Shown in pieces: positions 1 through 8,394 of a stretch of 64,000 nt of DNA. The number at the start of each line of letters is the position of its first letter. Within the stretch, counting starts at the first letter, position 1. Below the pieces are notes generated by a model that ran no database searches, was not told the origin of the DNA, and worked only from the letters and a program-made list of their open reading frames with translations. The position numbers were made by a program, and so were the translations under genes. Source of the stretch: Achromobacter xylosoxidans A8 (GTDB taxonomy: Bacteria; Pseudomonadota; Gammaproteobacteria; Burkholderiales; Burkholderiaceae_B); contig NC_014640.1 of the NCBI RefSeq assembly GCF_000165835.1, positions 930,001 through 994,000 on the forward strand, read 5' to 3'.

Positions 1-1
1 G

Positions 2-490
2 GGCAATCTGCCTTACAACATCTCCAGCCCGTTGCTGTTCCATCTGATGACCTGGGCCGGGCACGTCCGCGACCAGCATTTCATGCTGCAGCGGGAAGTG
101 ATCGACCGCATGGTCGCGCAACCTGGTTCAGGCGACTTCAGCCGCCTGTCGGTGATGCTGCAATCGCGCTACCGCATGCACAAGCTGTTCGACGTGCCGC
201 CGGAAGCCTTCGATCCGCCTCCCAAGGTGGTGTCGGCGATCGTGCGCATGGTGCCCTTGCCGGCGGACCGCTTGCGTCCGGTCAGCGAGCGGGCCTTTGA
301 AACAGTGGTGGCGCGCGCGTTTTCACAGCGGCGCAAGATGTTGCGCCGGGTGCTGGCGGACTGGGCTGCGCAAGTGCCTTGGGAAGCCCTGGATATCGCG
401 CCCACGGCACGCGCCGAGGATATTTCGGTGGATCGCTATATTCGCCTGGCGGATGCACTGGTGGCGGCAGGAGTGCTGCAGGCCGGTTGA
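2..490 (+). CDS. rsmA: 16S rRNA (adenine1518/1519-N6)-dimethyltransferase, C-terminal part
   Basis: This is the last 162 residues of the KsgA/RsmA enzyme, which dimethylates two adjacent adenines in the 3' hairpin of 16S rRNA during 30S maturation. The 5' end lies outside the window. The visible part opens with the GNLPY stretch, the NLPY catalytic motif of the family. It continues with the typical C-terminal subdomain, including the [17 protein letters not shown] segment found after the Rossmann domain. The total family length is about 270 residues, so roughly 40% is missing upstream. The stop codon lies 32 bp from an inserted IS element, which has split the terminator that followed this gene. 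Confidence 0.95.
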   Translation, partial: GNLPYNISSPLLFHLMTWAGHVRDQHFMLQREVIDRMVAQPGSGDFSRLSVMLQSRYRMHKLFDVPPEAFDPPPKVVSAIVRMVPLPADRLRPVSERAFETVVARAFSQRRKMLRRVLADWAAQVPWEALDIAPTARAEDISVDRYIRLADALVAAGVLQAG

Positions 491-501
491 AGCTGGACCC
501 C

Positions 502-522
502 AAAAATCTAAAAGCCCGCTAC
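502..522. terminator. left arm of an intrinsic terminator split by the IS
   Basis: An A-rich tract is followed by AAAAGCCCGCT, whose exact reverse complement AGCGGGCTTTT plus a T-run lies on the other side of the IS (1959-1971). Without the IS and one copy of the TAC duplication, the two arms form a bidirectional terminator with a 2-4 nt loop between the convergent genes rsmA and glycerate kinase. Confidence 0.8.
520..522. repeat. 3-bp target-site duplication, left copy (TAC)
   Basis: TAC immediately precedes the TG-start of the IS left end. The same TAC follows the right end at 1956-1958. A 3-bp duplication suits IS3-family elements of the IS150 group. Confidence 0.75.
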
Positions 523-545
523 TGAACTGACCCCCAGAAGTTGGA
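523..545 (+). repeat. IS terminal inverted repeat, left (orfB side)
   Basis: Begins TGAACTGACCCCC and ends AAGTTGGA. It differs from the right repeat at two central positions (AG versus GA). Confidence 0.85.
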
Positions 546-555
546 TGATCAGAAG

Positions 556-1395
556 CTAAAGCCCGAAGGCCTGAGCTCGGTACTGCACCGGACTCAGGCC
601 TTTTAGCTTGAGTTTGATGCGTTCGTGATTGTAATAACGGATGTACTGGCGGATGCCCGCCTGTAACTGCGCGACGTTTTCGAAGCGATTCAGGTGGAAG
701 AATTCGGACTTCAACGTGCCAAAGAAGCTCTCCATGGCGGCGTTGTCCAGACAATTTCCCCTGCGCGACATGCTTTGGGTAAGCGACCGATCTGCCAGCA
801 TGCGGCGGTATTGGGGATGTTGATACTGCCAGCCCTGGTCTGAGTGCAGGATGGGGCTGTCGGTGGGCTTGAGCCGCGCCAGCGCTTTCTTCACCATGGT
901 GCCAATAAGCTTGAACACTGGCCGTTGGCTGGTCTCATAGGCCACGATCTCACCGTTATACAGGTCCATGACCGGCGACAGATACAGCTTTTCGCCTCGT
1001 ACCTTGAACTCGGTCACATCGGTAACCCACTTTTGGTTCGGCCGCTCAGCAACGAAGTCGCGCGCCAGCACGTTGGCCGCCACGTGATGCGACTGGCCTC
1101 GGTAAGAGCGGTACTTTTTGACTCGCACCAACGACTTCAGGCCCAGCCTCTGCATCAGCTTCTGTACCGTTTTGTGATTCACTAATTCCCCCGCCTGGCG
1201 TAACGCGGCCGTGATCCGGCGATAGCCGTAGCGGCCCTTGTGGCGTGCATAGACCGCACTGATGCGTGCCTTCAAATCAGCGTACTGATCGGCAGCGCCC
1301 TGCGCCTTCAGGTGATAGTAGAACGTGCTGCGCGACAGTTTGGCTGCGCGCAGCAACCGTTCCAGCGGATGCTTATGCCTCAATTCTTGGACCAC
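556..1395 (-). CDS. IS3-family transposase OrfB (DDE integrase domain)
   Basis: This is the catalytic half of the transposase. An N-terminal HTH_21-like segment precedes an rve integrase core. The DDE residues can be placed in VTDVTEF, HSDQGWQY and NAAMESFFGTLKSE. As in other IS3 elements, it lies in the -1 frame relative to orfA and overlaps its 3' end by about 16 bp. The active product is therefore probably an OrfAB fusion made by programmed -1 frameshifting. The GTG at the open-frame start is only the nominal start. Length (279 aa) is normal. Confidence 0.93.
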   Translation of the reverse strand: MVQELRHKHPLERLLRAAKLSRSTFYYHLKAQGAADQYADLKARISAVYARHKGRYGYRRITAALRQAGELVNHKTVQKLMQRLGLKSLVRVKKYRSYRGQSHHVAANVLARDFVAERPNQKWVTDVTEFKVRGEKLYLSPVMDLYNGEIVAYETSQRPVFKLIGTMVKKALARLKPTDSPILHSDQGWQYQHPQYRRMLADRSLTQSMSRRGNCLDNAAMESFFGTLKSEFFHLNRFENVAQLQAGIRQYIRYYNHERIKLKLKGLSPVQYRAQAFGL

Positions 1396-1904
1396 TTGCG
1401 CTTTGCAACGAGCGCTTGGGTCTTTTCCGCTTCGATCAAGGCATCGAGCTTTTTTAGGTAGTCCAGCTCCGCTCGCAGGTTCGCGACCTCTTCGCGTAGC
1501 TCCTCCTCGGTCATGTCTTTGGGCACTGGCTCGGGGGGATACTTATGTGGCATGGCGCGTTGTCCTCTCGGCTGGGGCTCCAACGCCCCAATACCATGCT
1601 TATGATACTGAGCGCGCCATTGGCCTATCGAACCCGCTGACCGAATATCGTAGAGCGCGACCACCTCTCGGTCTGACAGCCCCTCCCGCTCGGCGTGCTT
1701 CAACACCCTCAGCTTGAACTGCGCGTCATAGTGACCGGACTTCTTGGCCAAGGCCGCGCGCCCATGGATCTGAAAACCCGACACCCAACGCCGCAGCATC
1801 GAGTAGTCGACCTGCAGTTCAGCAGCAATCAACTCAATACTGTGTTGCCCTGATAAACATTTCTTGACCGCGCGCAGCTTAAAGCGCTCGTCGTACTTCG
1901 TCAT
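1380..1904 (-). CDS. IS3-family transposase OrfA (helix-turn-helix protein)
   Basis: A 174-residue DNA-binding protein of the IS150 type with two successive helix-turn-helix segments. The first is around the YDERFKLRAVKKCLSG region and the second around FKLRVLKHAEREGLSDREV. A C-terminal leucine-rich coiled coil (EEELREEVANLRAELDYLKK) is typical for OrfA multimerisation. I chose the ATG at 1904. An open frame continues to a TTG at 1937, but that would lie inside the terminal inverted repeat. Confidence 0.9.
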   Translation of the reverse strand: MTKYDERFKLRAVKKCLSGQHSIELIAAELQVDYSMLRRWVSGFQIHGRAALAKKSGHYDAQFKLRVLKHAEREGLSDREVVALYDIRSAGSIGQWRAQYHKHGIGALEPQPRGQRAMPHKYPPEPVPKDMTEEELREEVANLRAELDYLKKLDALIEAEKTQALVAKRKWSKN

Positions 1905-1932
1905 GTAAAAACCCCCGAAGGTTGGATCTACG

Positions 1933-1955
1933 TCCAACTTTCGGGGGTCAGTTCA
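1933..1955 (-). repeat. IS terminal inverted repeat, right (orfA side)
   Basis: Read on the minus strand it begins TGAACTGACCCCC and ends AAAGTTGGA, matching the left repeat except at two positions. The orfA promoter is expected here. Confidence 0.85.
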
Positions 1956-1971
1956 TACAGCGGGCTTTTTT
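1956..1971. terminator. TAC duplication and right arm of the split terminator
   Basis: TAC (second copy of the target duplication) is followed by AGCGGGC and a six-T run. This is the mirror of the arm at 510-520 and the original 3' half of the rsmA terminator. Confidence 0.8.
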
Positions 1972-1982
1972 CAATTCAGTGC

Positions 1983-3125
1983 CTACAGCATGCGTTTTTG
2001 CGCGGTCATCCAGAGTTGCATGACGTCGCGGGCGCGGTCGGCCAGCAGTTTTTCGGCATCGGTGAGCGCCTGTTGCAGCGTGATGGGGCCGGGGGCCAGG
2101 CTGAAGGCCGCGCTGATGCCGCAGGCATGCAGCGCTTCGTAGCCTTCGCCTAGCGATCCGGCCAGCGCCACGACCGGCACGCCCGCGCGCTGCGCGATCT
2201 TCGCCACGCCAGCGGGGGTCTTGCCGCGCAGGGTCTGCGCATCCATGCGGCCTTCGCCGGTGAACACCAGGGTAGCGCCCTCGATCGCCTGAGCCAGGCC
2301 GCCCAGTTCCGCGACAATCTCCACCCCGGGGCGGAAACTGGCGTTGAGGAAGGCCTTGGCCGCAAAGCCCAGGCCGCCCGCGGCGCCCGCGCCGGGTTGG
2401 CCGCGGTGGTCGGCGCCCAGGTGCTTCGCGCACACGTCGGCGAAGTTCGTCAGCATCTGGTCCAGGATCTGCACTTGTTCGGGTGTCGCGCCCTTTTGCG
2501 GGCCGAACACGTGCGAAGCGCCCTGAGGGCCGCACAAGGGGTTGTCCACGTCCGAGGCAATGTCGATGCGGATCTCGGCCAGGCGCGGATCCAGGCCGCG
2601 CGTATCGATGCTGGCCAGCTTGCCGAGCGCGCCGCCGCCAGGCGGCAGGCTGCGGCCATCCGCATCCAGCAGGCGCACGCCCAGGGCCGTCAACATGCCG
2701 GCGCCGGCATCGTTGGTGGCCGAGCCGCCCAGGCCCAGGATGATGCGCTTGGCGCCCGCGTTCACGGCGGCCAGTATCAGTTCGCCCACGCCATGGCTGC
2801 TGGCGCGCATCGGATCGCGCTTGGAGGGCGCGATGAGTTCGAGGCCCGCCGCCGCGGCCATTTCGATCACCGCCGTGCCATCGTCCAGCAGCCCCCACAC
2901 GGCGTCGACCTTGTAGCCCAATGCGTCGTTCACCGTCAGCTGCTGTTCCTTGCCACCGGTTGCGGCGAGCACGGCTTCCACCGTGCCTTCGCCGCCGTCG
3001 GCCATCGGAATACAGACCGTATGGGCGCCGGGGATTGCGGCCTTCACGCCGCGCGCAATGGCTGCCGCGGCATCGGGCGCGGACACGCTTTCTTTGAAAG
3101 AGTCGGGGGCGATGACGATTTTCAC
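1983..3125 (-). CDS. glycerate 2-kinase (GarK/GlxK family)
   Basis: This 380-residue enzyme is predicted to phosphorylate D-glycerate to 2-phosphoglycerate, the last step of the glyoxylate/tartronate-semialdehyde and glucarate routes. The product begins with the family signature KIVIAPDSFKES. It also carries MADGGEGT, GLGGSATNDAG and FTGEGRMDAQT, all typical of glycerate kinase type 1. I chose the GTG at 3125 because the signature starts at the next codon. A longer frame to 3197 adds arginine-rich residues with no family match. It is divergent from pyruvate kinase, whose substrate PEP is two steps from the product here. Confidence 0.92.
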   Translation of the reverse strand: MKIVIAPDSFKESVSAPDAAAAIARGVKAAIPGAHTVCIPMADGGEGTVEAVLAATGGKEQQLTVNDALGYKVDAVWGLLDDGTAVIEMAAAAGLELIAPSKRDPMRASSHGVGELILAAVNAGAKRIILGLGGSATNDAGAGMLTALGVRLLDADGRSLPPGGGALGKLASIDTRGLDPRLAEIRIDIASDVDNPLCGPQGASHVFGPQKGATPEQVQILDQMLTNFADVCAKHLGADHRGQPGAGAAGGLGFAAKAFLNASFRPGVEIVAELGGLAQAIEGATLVFTGEGRMDAQTLRGKTPAGVAKIAQRAGVPVVALAGSLGEGYEALHACGISAAFSLAPGPITLQQALTDAEKLLADRARDVMQLWMTAQKRML

Positions 3126-3231
3126 GGGTTCAGTCGAGCTCGTTTTTCGGTTGGGATGATGCCCATGATACCTGCGTGAGCGCGGCCGGCGTACCATAGC
3201 GTTTTTGTCGTTTTAGCGAGAGTGGATCGTC

Positions 3232-4674
3232 ATGCCCGTATTGCGCCGCACCAAAATTGTCGCCACCCTGGGACCCTCGACTTCGACGCCCGAACGCATT
3301 GAAGCGCTGATCCGCGCGGGCCTGGACGTGGCCCGCCTGAACTTTTCGCACGGCAGCCCGGACGACCACCGCGAGCGCGCTCGCATGGTGCGCGAGATCG
3401 CCGCCAAGCAGGGCCGCTTCGTCGCCATCATGGGCGACCTGCAGGGGCCCAAGATCCGTATCGCGCGCTTCACGGACAAGCTGGTCCAACTGCAGGTCGG
3501 ACAGCCGTTCACGCTGTCGCGCGTGCATCCCAAAGAGGCCGGCACGGCCAGCATCGTCGGCATCGATTACCCCGAACTGGTGCAGGATTGCCGTGTCGGC
3601 GACGAGCTGCTGCTGGATGACGGCCGCGTGGTGCTGGTGGTGGACAGCGTCGAAGGCGACGAGGTCCACACCACCGTGACAGTGGGCGGCCCGTTGTCGA
3701 ACAACAAGGGCATCAACCGCCGCGGCGGCGGCCTCTCCGCGCCCAGCCTGACCGACAAGGACCGCGTCGACATCAAACTGGCCGCGGAAATGAATCTGGA
3801 ATACGTGGCCGTGTCGTTCCCGCGTTACGGCAGCGACATCGACGAGGCCCGCACGCTGCTGGCGGCAGCCGGCAGCCAGGCCTGGATCATCGCCAAGATC
3901 GAGCGCGCGGAAGCCGTGGCCGACGATGAAGCGCTGGATGCCCTGATCCGCGCCAGCGACGGTGTGATGGTGGCGCGCGGCGACCTGGGCGTGGAAGTGG
4001 GCGATGCCGAACTGGTGGGCATCCAGAAGCGCATCATCCAGCACGCGCGCACCCTGAACAAGGTCGTCATTACCGCGACGCAGATGATGGAGTCCATGAT
4101 CTCCAGCCCCATGCCCACGCGTGCCGAAGTGTCCGACGTGGCCAACGCGGTGCTCGACTACACCGACGCGGTCATGCTGTCGGCGGAGAGCGCATCGGGC
4201 CAGTATCCGGTGGAAACCGTGCAGGCCATGGCTCGCGTCTGCCTGGGCGCGGAAAAGCACCCTACCTCGACCAAGTCGCATCATCGCCTGGGCGAGACCT
4301 TCACGCGTTGCGACGAGACTATCGCGCTGGCGGCCATGTACGCGGCCAATCATTTTCCAGGCGTCAAGGCCATCATCGCGCTGACGGAAAGCGGCCATAC
4401 GCCGCTGATCATGTCGCGCATCCGTTCGGGCGTGCCGATCTATTGCTACAGCCCGCATAGCGCCACGCAGAACCGGGTGGCGATGTTCCGCGGGGTCTAC
4501 ACCGTGCCGTTCTCGCCGTCGGACTACGAGCCCGCCGACCTGAGCAACGCCGCCATCGACGAACTGCGCAAGCGCAATCTGGTGCAGACCGGCGATTGGG
4601 TGATCCTGACCAAGGGCGACTTCTACCGCGACAGCGGCGGCACCAATGGGATGAAGATCCTGCTGGTGGATTGA
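3232..4674 (+). CDS. pyk: pyruvate kinase
   Basis: Converts PEP and ADP to pyruvate and ATP. The protein is 480 residues, the usual bacterial length. Recognised motifs include RRTKIVATLGPS at the N-terminus, ARLNFSHG and the catalytic-lysine region IIAKIERAEAV. Further on are VARGDLGVEVG and TATQMMESMI, followed by the C-terminal allosteric domain. It is transcribed away from glycerate kinase across about 106 bp. Together with enolase the pair would carry glycerate to pyruvate, so it may resemble the pyruvate kinases (TtuE type) linked to tartrate/glycerate use. Confidence 0.95.
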   Translation: MPVLRRTKIVATLGPSTSTPERIEALIRAGLDVARLNFSHGSPDDHRERARMVREIAAKQGRFVAIMGDLQGPKIRIARFTDKLVQLQVGQPFTLSRVHPKEAGTASIVGIDYPELVQDCRVGDELLLDDGRVVLVVDSVEGDEVHTTVTVGGPLSNNKGINRRGGGLSAPSLTDKDRVDIKLAAEMNLEYVAVSFPRYGSDIDEARTLLAAAGSQAWIIAKIERAEAVADDEALDALIRASDGVMVARGDLGVEVGDAELVGIQKRIIQHARTLNKVVITATQMMESMISSPMPTRAEVSDVANAVLDYTDAVMLSAESASGQYPVETVQAMARVCLGAEKHPTSTKSHHRLGETFTRCDETIALAAMYAANHFPGVKAIIALTESGHTPLIMSRIRSGVPIYCYSPHSATQNRVAMFRGVYTVPFSPSDYEPADLSNAAIDELRKRNLVQTGDWVILTKGDFYRDSGGTNGMKILLVD

Positions 4675-4726
4675 TGCGAGGAGGGCAGGGGCGCCATGCC
4701 GGCGTTTCCTGCCGCCCCGACGAGTC

Positions 4727-5956
4727 TCAGCCGAAGAACCAGTAGCACACGCCGATGGCCGCCAGCACGCCGGCCAGGTCGGCGATCAGGGCGCAGCCCA
4801 CCGCATGGCGGGCCCGCAGGATGCCCACCGATCCGAAGTACACCGCCAGCACGTAGAAGGTGGTTTCGGTGCTGCCCTGGACCACTGCGGCCAGCAACGC
4901 CGGAAAACTGTCCACGCCGAAATGCGCCATGGTTTCCAGCATCATCGCGCGCGCCGCGCTGCCCGAGAAGGGCTTGACCAGGGCGGTGGGCAGGGCGTCC
5001 ACGAAGCGCGTGTCCCAGCCTGCCTGCACCGCCAGCCAGCGGATGCCGTCGAGCAGGAAATCCAGCGCGCCCGAGGCGCGCAGCACGCCCACCGCGCACA
5101 GCATCGCGACCAGATAAGGCAGCAGGCTCTTGGCGATGTCGAAACCTTCCTTGGCGCCTTCGATGAAGGCCTCGTAGACCGGCACCTTCTTCCAGGCGCC
5201 CGCGATCAGGAAGGCCAGCAGGATGCCGAACAGCGTCAGATTGCCCAGCAGCGACGACAGCGAGGCGATGGCGGCGGCCGACATGCTGGCCAGCAGCGCC
5301 ATGAAGCCGCCCATGAGCAGCGCCGCACCGCCCAGCCACAGCATGACGACGGGATCGATCAGGCGCAGCCGCTGGCAGGCCGCCACGGCCAGAAAGCCCG
5401 CCAGGGTCGATGCGCTGGTGGCCAGCAGGATGGGCAGGAACACCAGCGTCGGGTCCGCCGCGCCCTGCTGCGCGCGGAACATGAACAGCGTCACGGGCAG
5501 CAGGGTCAGCGACGAGGCATTCAGCACCAGGAACAGGATCTGCGCGTTGCTGGCGGTTTCGGGCGTGGGATTCAACGACTGCAGTTCGCGCATGGCGCGC
5601 AGCCCGATGGGCGTGGCGGCATTGTCCAGCCCCAGCCCGTTGGCGGCGAAGTTCAGCGTGATCAGGCCGATGGCGGGATGGTTGCGCGGCACCTCGGGCA
5701 TCAGGCGCGCGAACAGCGGCCCCAGCACGCGCGCCAGCCTTTCCACCAGCCCGGCACCCTCGGCGATGCGCAGAAAGCCCAGCCACAGCGTCAGCGTGCC
5801 GAACAGCAGCACCATCACTTCCACCGACACGCGGGCCATGTCGAACAGGCTGGCCACCATCAGGCGGAAAACCTCGGGGTCGCCGATGATCAGCCAGCGG
5901 TACAGCGCCGCCGCGGCCGCGGTAAGGAAAAAGCCCAGCCAAAGTTTGTTCAGCAT
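4727..5956 (-). CDS. SpmA/SpmB-type nucleoside recognition (Gate) domain membrane protein
   Basis: A 409-residue polytopic membrane protein that joins two halves normally seen as separate spore maturation proteins SpmA and SpmB. The N-terminal half carries NFAANGLGLDNAATPIGL, a hallmark of the SpmA half. The C-terminal half carries the related GSAARAMMLETMAHFG and QGSTETTFYVLAVYFG of the SpmB half. Eight to ten hydrophobic segments can be seen. The organism type does not sporulate, so the role is unknown; transport of a small solute has been proposed for such Gate-domain proteins. It is divergent from the fadE-type gene. Confidence 0.85.
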   Translation of the reverse strand: MLNKLWLGFFLTAAAAALYRWLIIGDPEVFRLMVASLFDMARVSVEVMVLLFGTLTLWLGFLRIAEGAGLVERLARVLGPLFARLMPEVPRNHPAIGLITLNFAANGLGLDNAATPIGLRAMRELQSLNPTPETASNAQILFLVLNASSLTLLPVTLFMFRAQQGAADPTLVFLPILLATSASTLAGFLAVAACQRLRLIDPVVMLWLGGAALLMGGFMALLASMSAAAIASLSSLLGNLTLFGILLAFLIAGAWKKVPVYEAFIEGAKEGFDIAKSLLPYLVAMLCAVGVLRASGALDFLLDGIRWLAVQAGWDTRFVDALPTALVKPFSGSAARAMMLETMAHFGVDSFPALLAAVVQGSTETTFYVLAVYFGSVGILRARHAVGCALIADLAGVLAAIGVCYWFFG

Positions 5957-6109
5957 GCGGAGACTGCCCGGATAGCGATGGATTGCGCGCTGCGCGCCGT
6001 CGCCCATTGTCGCAGAGTCGGTAGGCCGCAGCTTGGCCCGGCGCCGCCAATTCTGGTACTTTGACCTGATACGCCCTGAGGCCTGGGGCCATAACAGTGA
6101 GGAAAACTC

Positions 6110-8356
6110 ATGGACTTCAATGCCTGGCGCCGCCGCCGCATCTCGGAACCCGCTTATCGCTGGGCGCGCAACGCGCTGCCGGCCATGTCGGCCACGGAGC
6201 GCGAGGCCATCGAAGCCGGAGACACCTGGTGGGACGCGGACCTGTTCACCGGCAACCCCAATTGGCGCAAGCTGCTGGACGTGCCCGCCGCCACGCTGAC
6301 CGCGGACGAGCAGCGCTTCATCGAGGGCCCGCTGGCGCGGCTCTGCGCCATGCTGGACGAATGGGACATCACCTGGAACCGCCGCGACCTGCCGCCGGAA
6401 GTATGGGATTTCCTGAAGGCCGAACGCTTCTTCGGCATGATCATTCCGCGGCGCTACGGCGGCCTGGGTTTTTCGCCCTATGCGCACTCCGAGGTCGTGC
6501 GGCGCATCTCGGCCTATTCCATCACCGCGGGCGTCACCGTCATGGTGCCCAATTCGCTGGGGCCGGGCGAATTGCTGATGCAGTTCGGCACGCCGGCGCA
6601 GCGCGATTATTGGCTGCCGCGGCTGGCGGACGGCCGCGAGGTGCCGTGCTTCGGCCTGACCAGTCCCGAGGCCGGTTCGGACGCCGCGTCCATGGTGGAT
6701 ACCGGCGTGGTCTGCCGCCAGGTGGTCGATGGGCGCGAACTGATCGGCATCCGGCTGAACTGGCACAAGCGCTACATCACGCTGGGACCGGTGGCGACGG
6801 TGCTGGGCCTGGCCTTCAAGATGTCGGACCCGGACGGCATCCTGGGCGGTCCCAAAGACATCGGCATATCGGTCGCGCTGGTGCCGACCGAAGCGCCGGG
6901 CGTGGAGATCGGACGCCGCCATCTGCCCGCCATGCAGGTCTTCCAGAACGGCCCCAACCGCGGGCGCGACGTGTTCGTGCCGCTGGACGCGCTGATCGGC
7001 GGCGCCGAGCGCGCCGGACACGGCTGGCAGATGCTGATGAGCGCGCTGGCGGCGGGCCGCGGTATTTCGTTGCCTTCGCTGTCGGCCGCCGCCGCCGCGA
7101 TGTGCGCGCATACCACTGGCATGTATGCCCGCGTGCGCGAGCAGTTCGGCATCCCGGTGGGCAAGTTCGAGGGCGTGCAGGAAGGCCTGGCGCGGCTGGC
7201 GGGCAATGCCTACCTGGTCGAAGCGGCCCGGCGCCTGACCTGCGCCGCGCTGAACCAGGGCGTCAAGCCGGCGGTGGTCTCGGGCATCATGAAGTACCAC
7301 GCCACCGAGCGCATGCGCGGCTCGGTCAACGACGCGATGGATATCCATGCCGGCCGCGCCGTCATCGACGGCCCCAGCAACTACCTGGGCGCGCTCTACC
7401 GCGCCGTACCCATCGCCATCACGGTCGAGGGCGCCAACATCCTGACGCGCAACCTGATCATCTTCGGCCAGGGCGCGATCCGCGCCCATCCCTACCTGAT
7501 GCCGGAAATCCTGGCGCTGGGCAATCCCGACGAAGAACGCGGCATGGAGGTCTTCCACGACGTGTTCTGGCGCCACCTGCGCCACACCGGACTCAACGCG
7601 CTGCGCGCCATCGGCCGCGCATGGACTGGCGGGATGCTGGCGCCCGCGCCTTCATCCGGTCCCGTGGCCGGGCACTACCGGCGGCTGGGGCGCTATGCCT
7701 CGGGCTTCGCGCTGCTGGCCGATGCCACGCTGGCGCAGCTGGGCGGCGGCCTGAAGCGCCGTGAGATGATCTCCGCGCGCCTCGGCGACATCCTGTCCGA
7801 GCTGTACCTGCTGTCGGCGGTGCTCAAGCGCTGGGAGGACGAGGGCCGCAAGCATGATGACCTGCCGCTGGTTCGGTGGTGCATGGAGCAGGGCTACGCC
7901 AGCATCGAGAAAAGCATGGACCAGGTCCTGCGCAATTTGCCGGGCCGCGTATTGTCATGGGGGCTGCGCGTCGCCATCCTGCCGCTGCGCCTGGCCAAGG
8001 GACCGGATGACGCCCTGACCCGGGAATGCGCGGAACTGCTGCTCAAGCCGTCGCCCACGCATGTGCGCCTGGCGGCCGACCTGCACCGCGAGGCCGGCGC
8101 GGCCGGTGACGATCCAGTGGGCCTCTTGACCCGCGCGTTCGCGCTGGCGGACGCCGTGCAGCCGCTGCGCGACCGGGTGCGTCAGTCCGGCGTGCGTGAT
8201 TGGCGCGAAGCCCACCAGCGCGGCGCCATCACCGACGCGCAGGCGGCCGAATTGGAACAGGCCGAGGCCTTGGTGTCGCGAGTGCTGCAGGTGGACGATT
8301 TCGCGCCCGAGGAGCTGTCGCCGCAGGCCGCCAAGGCGGACCCGGGCGAGGCTTAG
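6110..8356 (+). CDS. fadE: FadE-type acyl-CoA dehydrogenase
   Basis: A large (748 aa) FAD-dependent acyl-CoA dehydrogenase of the E. coli FadE type, catalysing the first step of beta-oxidation of medium/long-chain acyl-CoAs. The N-terminal part is followed by the standard core with GLTSPEAGSDAASM (flavin/substrate loop). The extra C-terminal DUF1974 domain, from about residue 480, separates this group from the 380-residue enzymes elsewhere in the window. A clear AGGA ribosome-binding site precedes the ATG. It is monocistronic and convergent with def. Confidence 0.9.
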   Translation: MDFNAWRRRRISEPAYRWARNALPAMSATEREAIEAGDTWWDADLFTGNPNWRKLLDVPAATLTADEQRFIEGPLARLCAMLDEWDITWNRRDLPPEVWDFLKAERFFGMIIPRRYGGLGFSPYAHSEVVRRISAYSITAGVTVMVPNSLGPGELLMQFGTPAQRDYWLPRLADGREVPCFGLTSPEAGSDAASMVDTGVVCRQVVDGRELIGIRLNWHKRYITLGPVATVLGLAFKMSDPDGILGGPKDIGISVALVPTEAPGVEIGRRHLPAMQVFQNGPNRGRDVFVPLDALIGGAERAGHGWQMLMSALAAGRGISLPSLSAAAAAMCAHTTGMYARVREQFGIPVGKFEGVQEGLARLAGNAYLVEAARRLTCAALNQGVKPAVVSGIMKYHATERMRGSVNDAMDIHAGRAVIDGPSNYLGALYRAVPIAITVEGANILTRNLIIFGQGAIRAHPYLMPEILALGNPDEERGMEVFHDVFWRHLRHTGLNALRAIGRAWTGGMLAPAPSSGPVAGHYRRLGRYASGFALLADATLAQLGGGLKRREMISARLGDILSELYLLSAVLKRWEDEGRKHDDLPLVRWCMEQGYASIEKSMDQVLRNLPGRVLSWGLRVAILPLRLAKGPDDALTRECAELLLKPSPTHVRLAADLHREAGAAGDDPVGLLTRAFALADAVQPLRDRVRQSGVRDWREAHQRGAITDAQAAELEQAEALVSRVLQVDDFAPEELSPQAAKADPGEA

Positions 8357-8367
8357 GCTAGAGACGC

Positions 8368-8392
8368 AGGCTCCCGCAACGCGGGAGCGAGG
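8368..8392. terminator. hairpin between convergent fadE and def
   Basis: GCTCCCGC and GCGGGAGC form an 8-bp stem with a 3-nt loop, and AGGC/GCCT can extend it. No T-run follows on either strand, so it may be an mRNA end-stabilising stem rather than a true intrinsic terminator. Confidence 0.4.
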
Positions 8393-8394
8393 CC

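Larger units (their letters stand above)
523..1955 (-). mobile_element. complete IS3-family (IS150-group) insertion sequence, 1433 bp
   Basis: The element has two overlapping reading frames on the minus strand, orfA and orfB. Both ends carry a terminal inverted repeat starting TGAACTGACCCCC, and the repeats match at 21 of 23 positions. A TAC duplication flanks it. Both frames look intact and the DDE triad is present, so it may still be mobile. It sits between two converging genes and breaks no coding sequence, but it lies exactly in the loop of a terminator hairpin. The end sequence resembles the IS150-group consensus. I cannot name the specific IS without a search. Confidence 0.92.

Noticed and set aside
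1905..1937. Longer start for IS orfA at a TTG
   Set aside because: It would lie in the terminal inverted repeat; ATG 1904 gives the normal OrfA.
4727..7585. A long minus-strand open frame of about 950 codons joining the SpmA/SpmB gene with the antisense of the fadE-type gene
   Set aside because: Only the first 409 codons (start 5956) match a known family. The rest is antisense to a clear acyl-CoA dehydrogenase and is a result of high GC.
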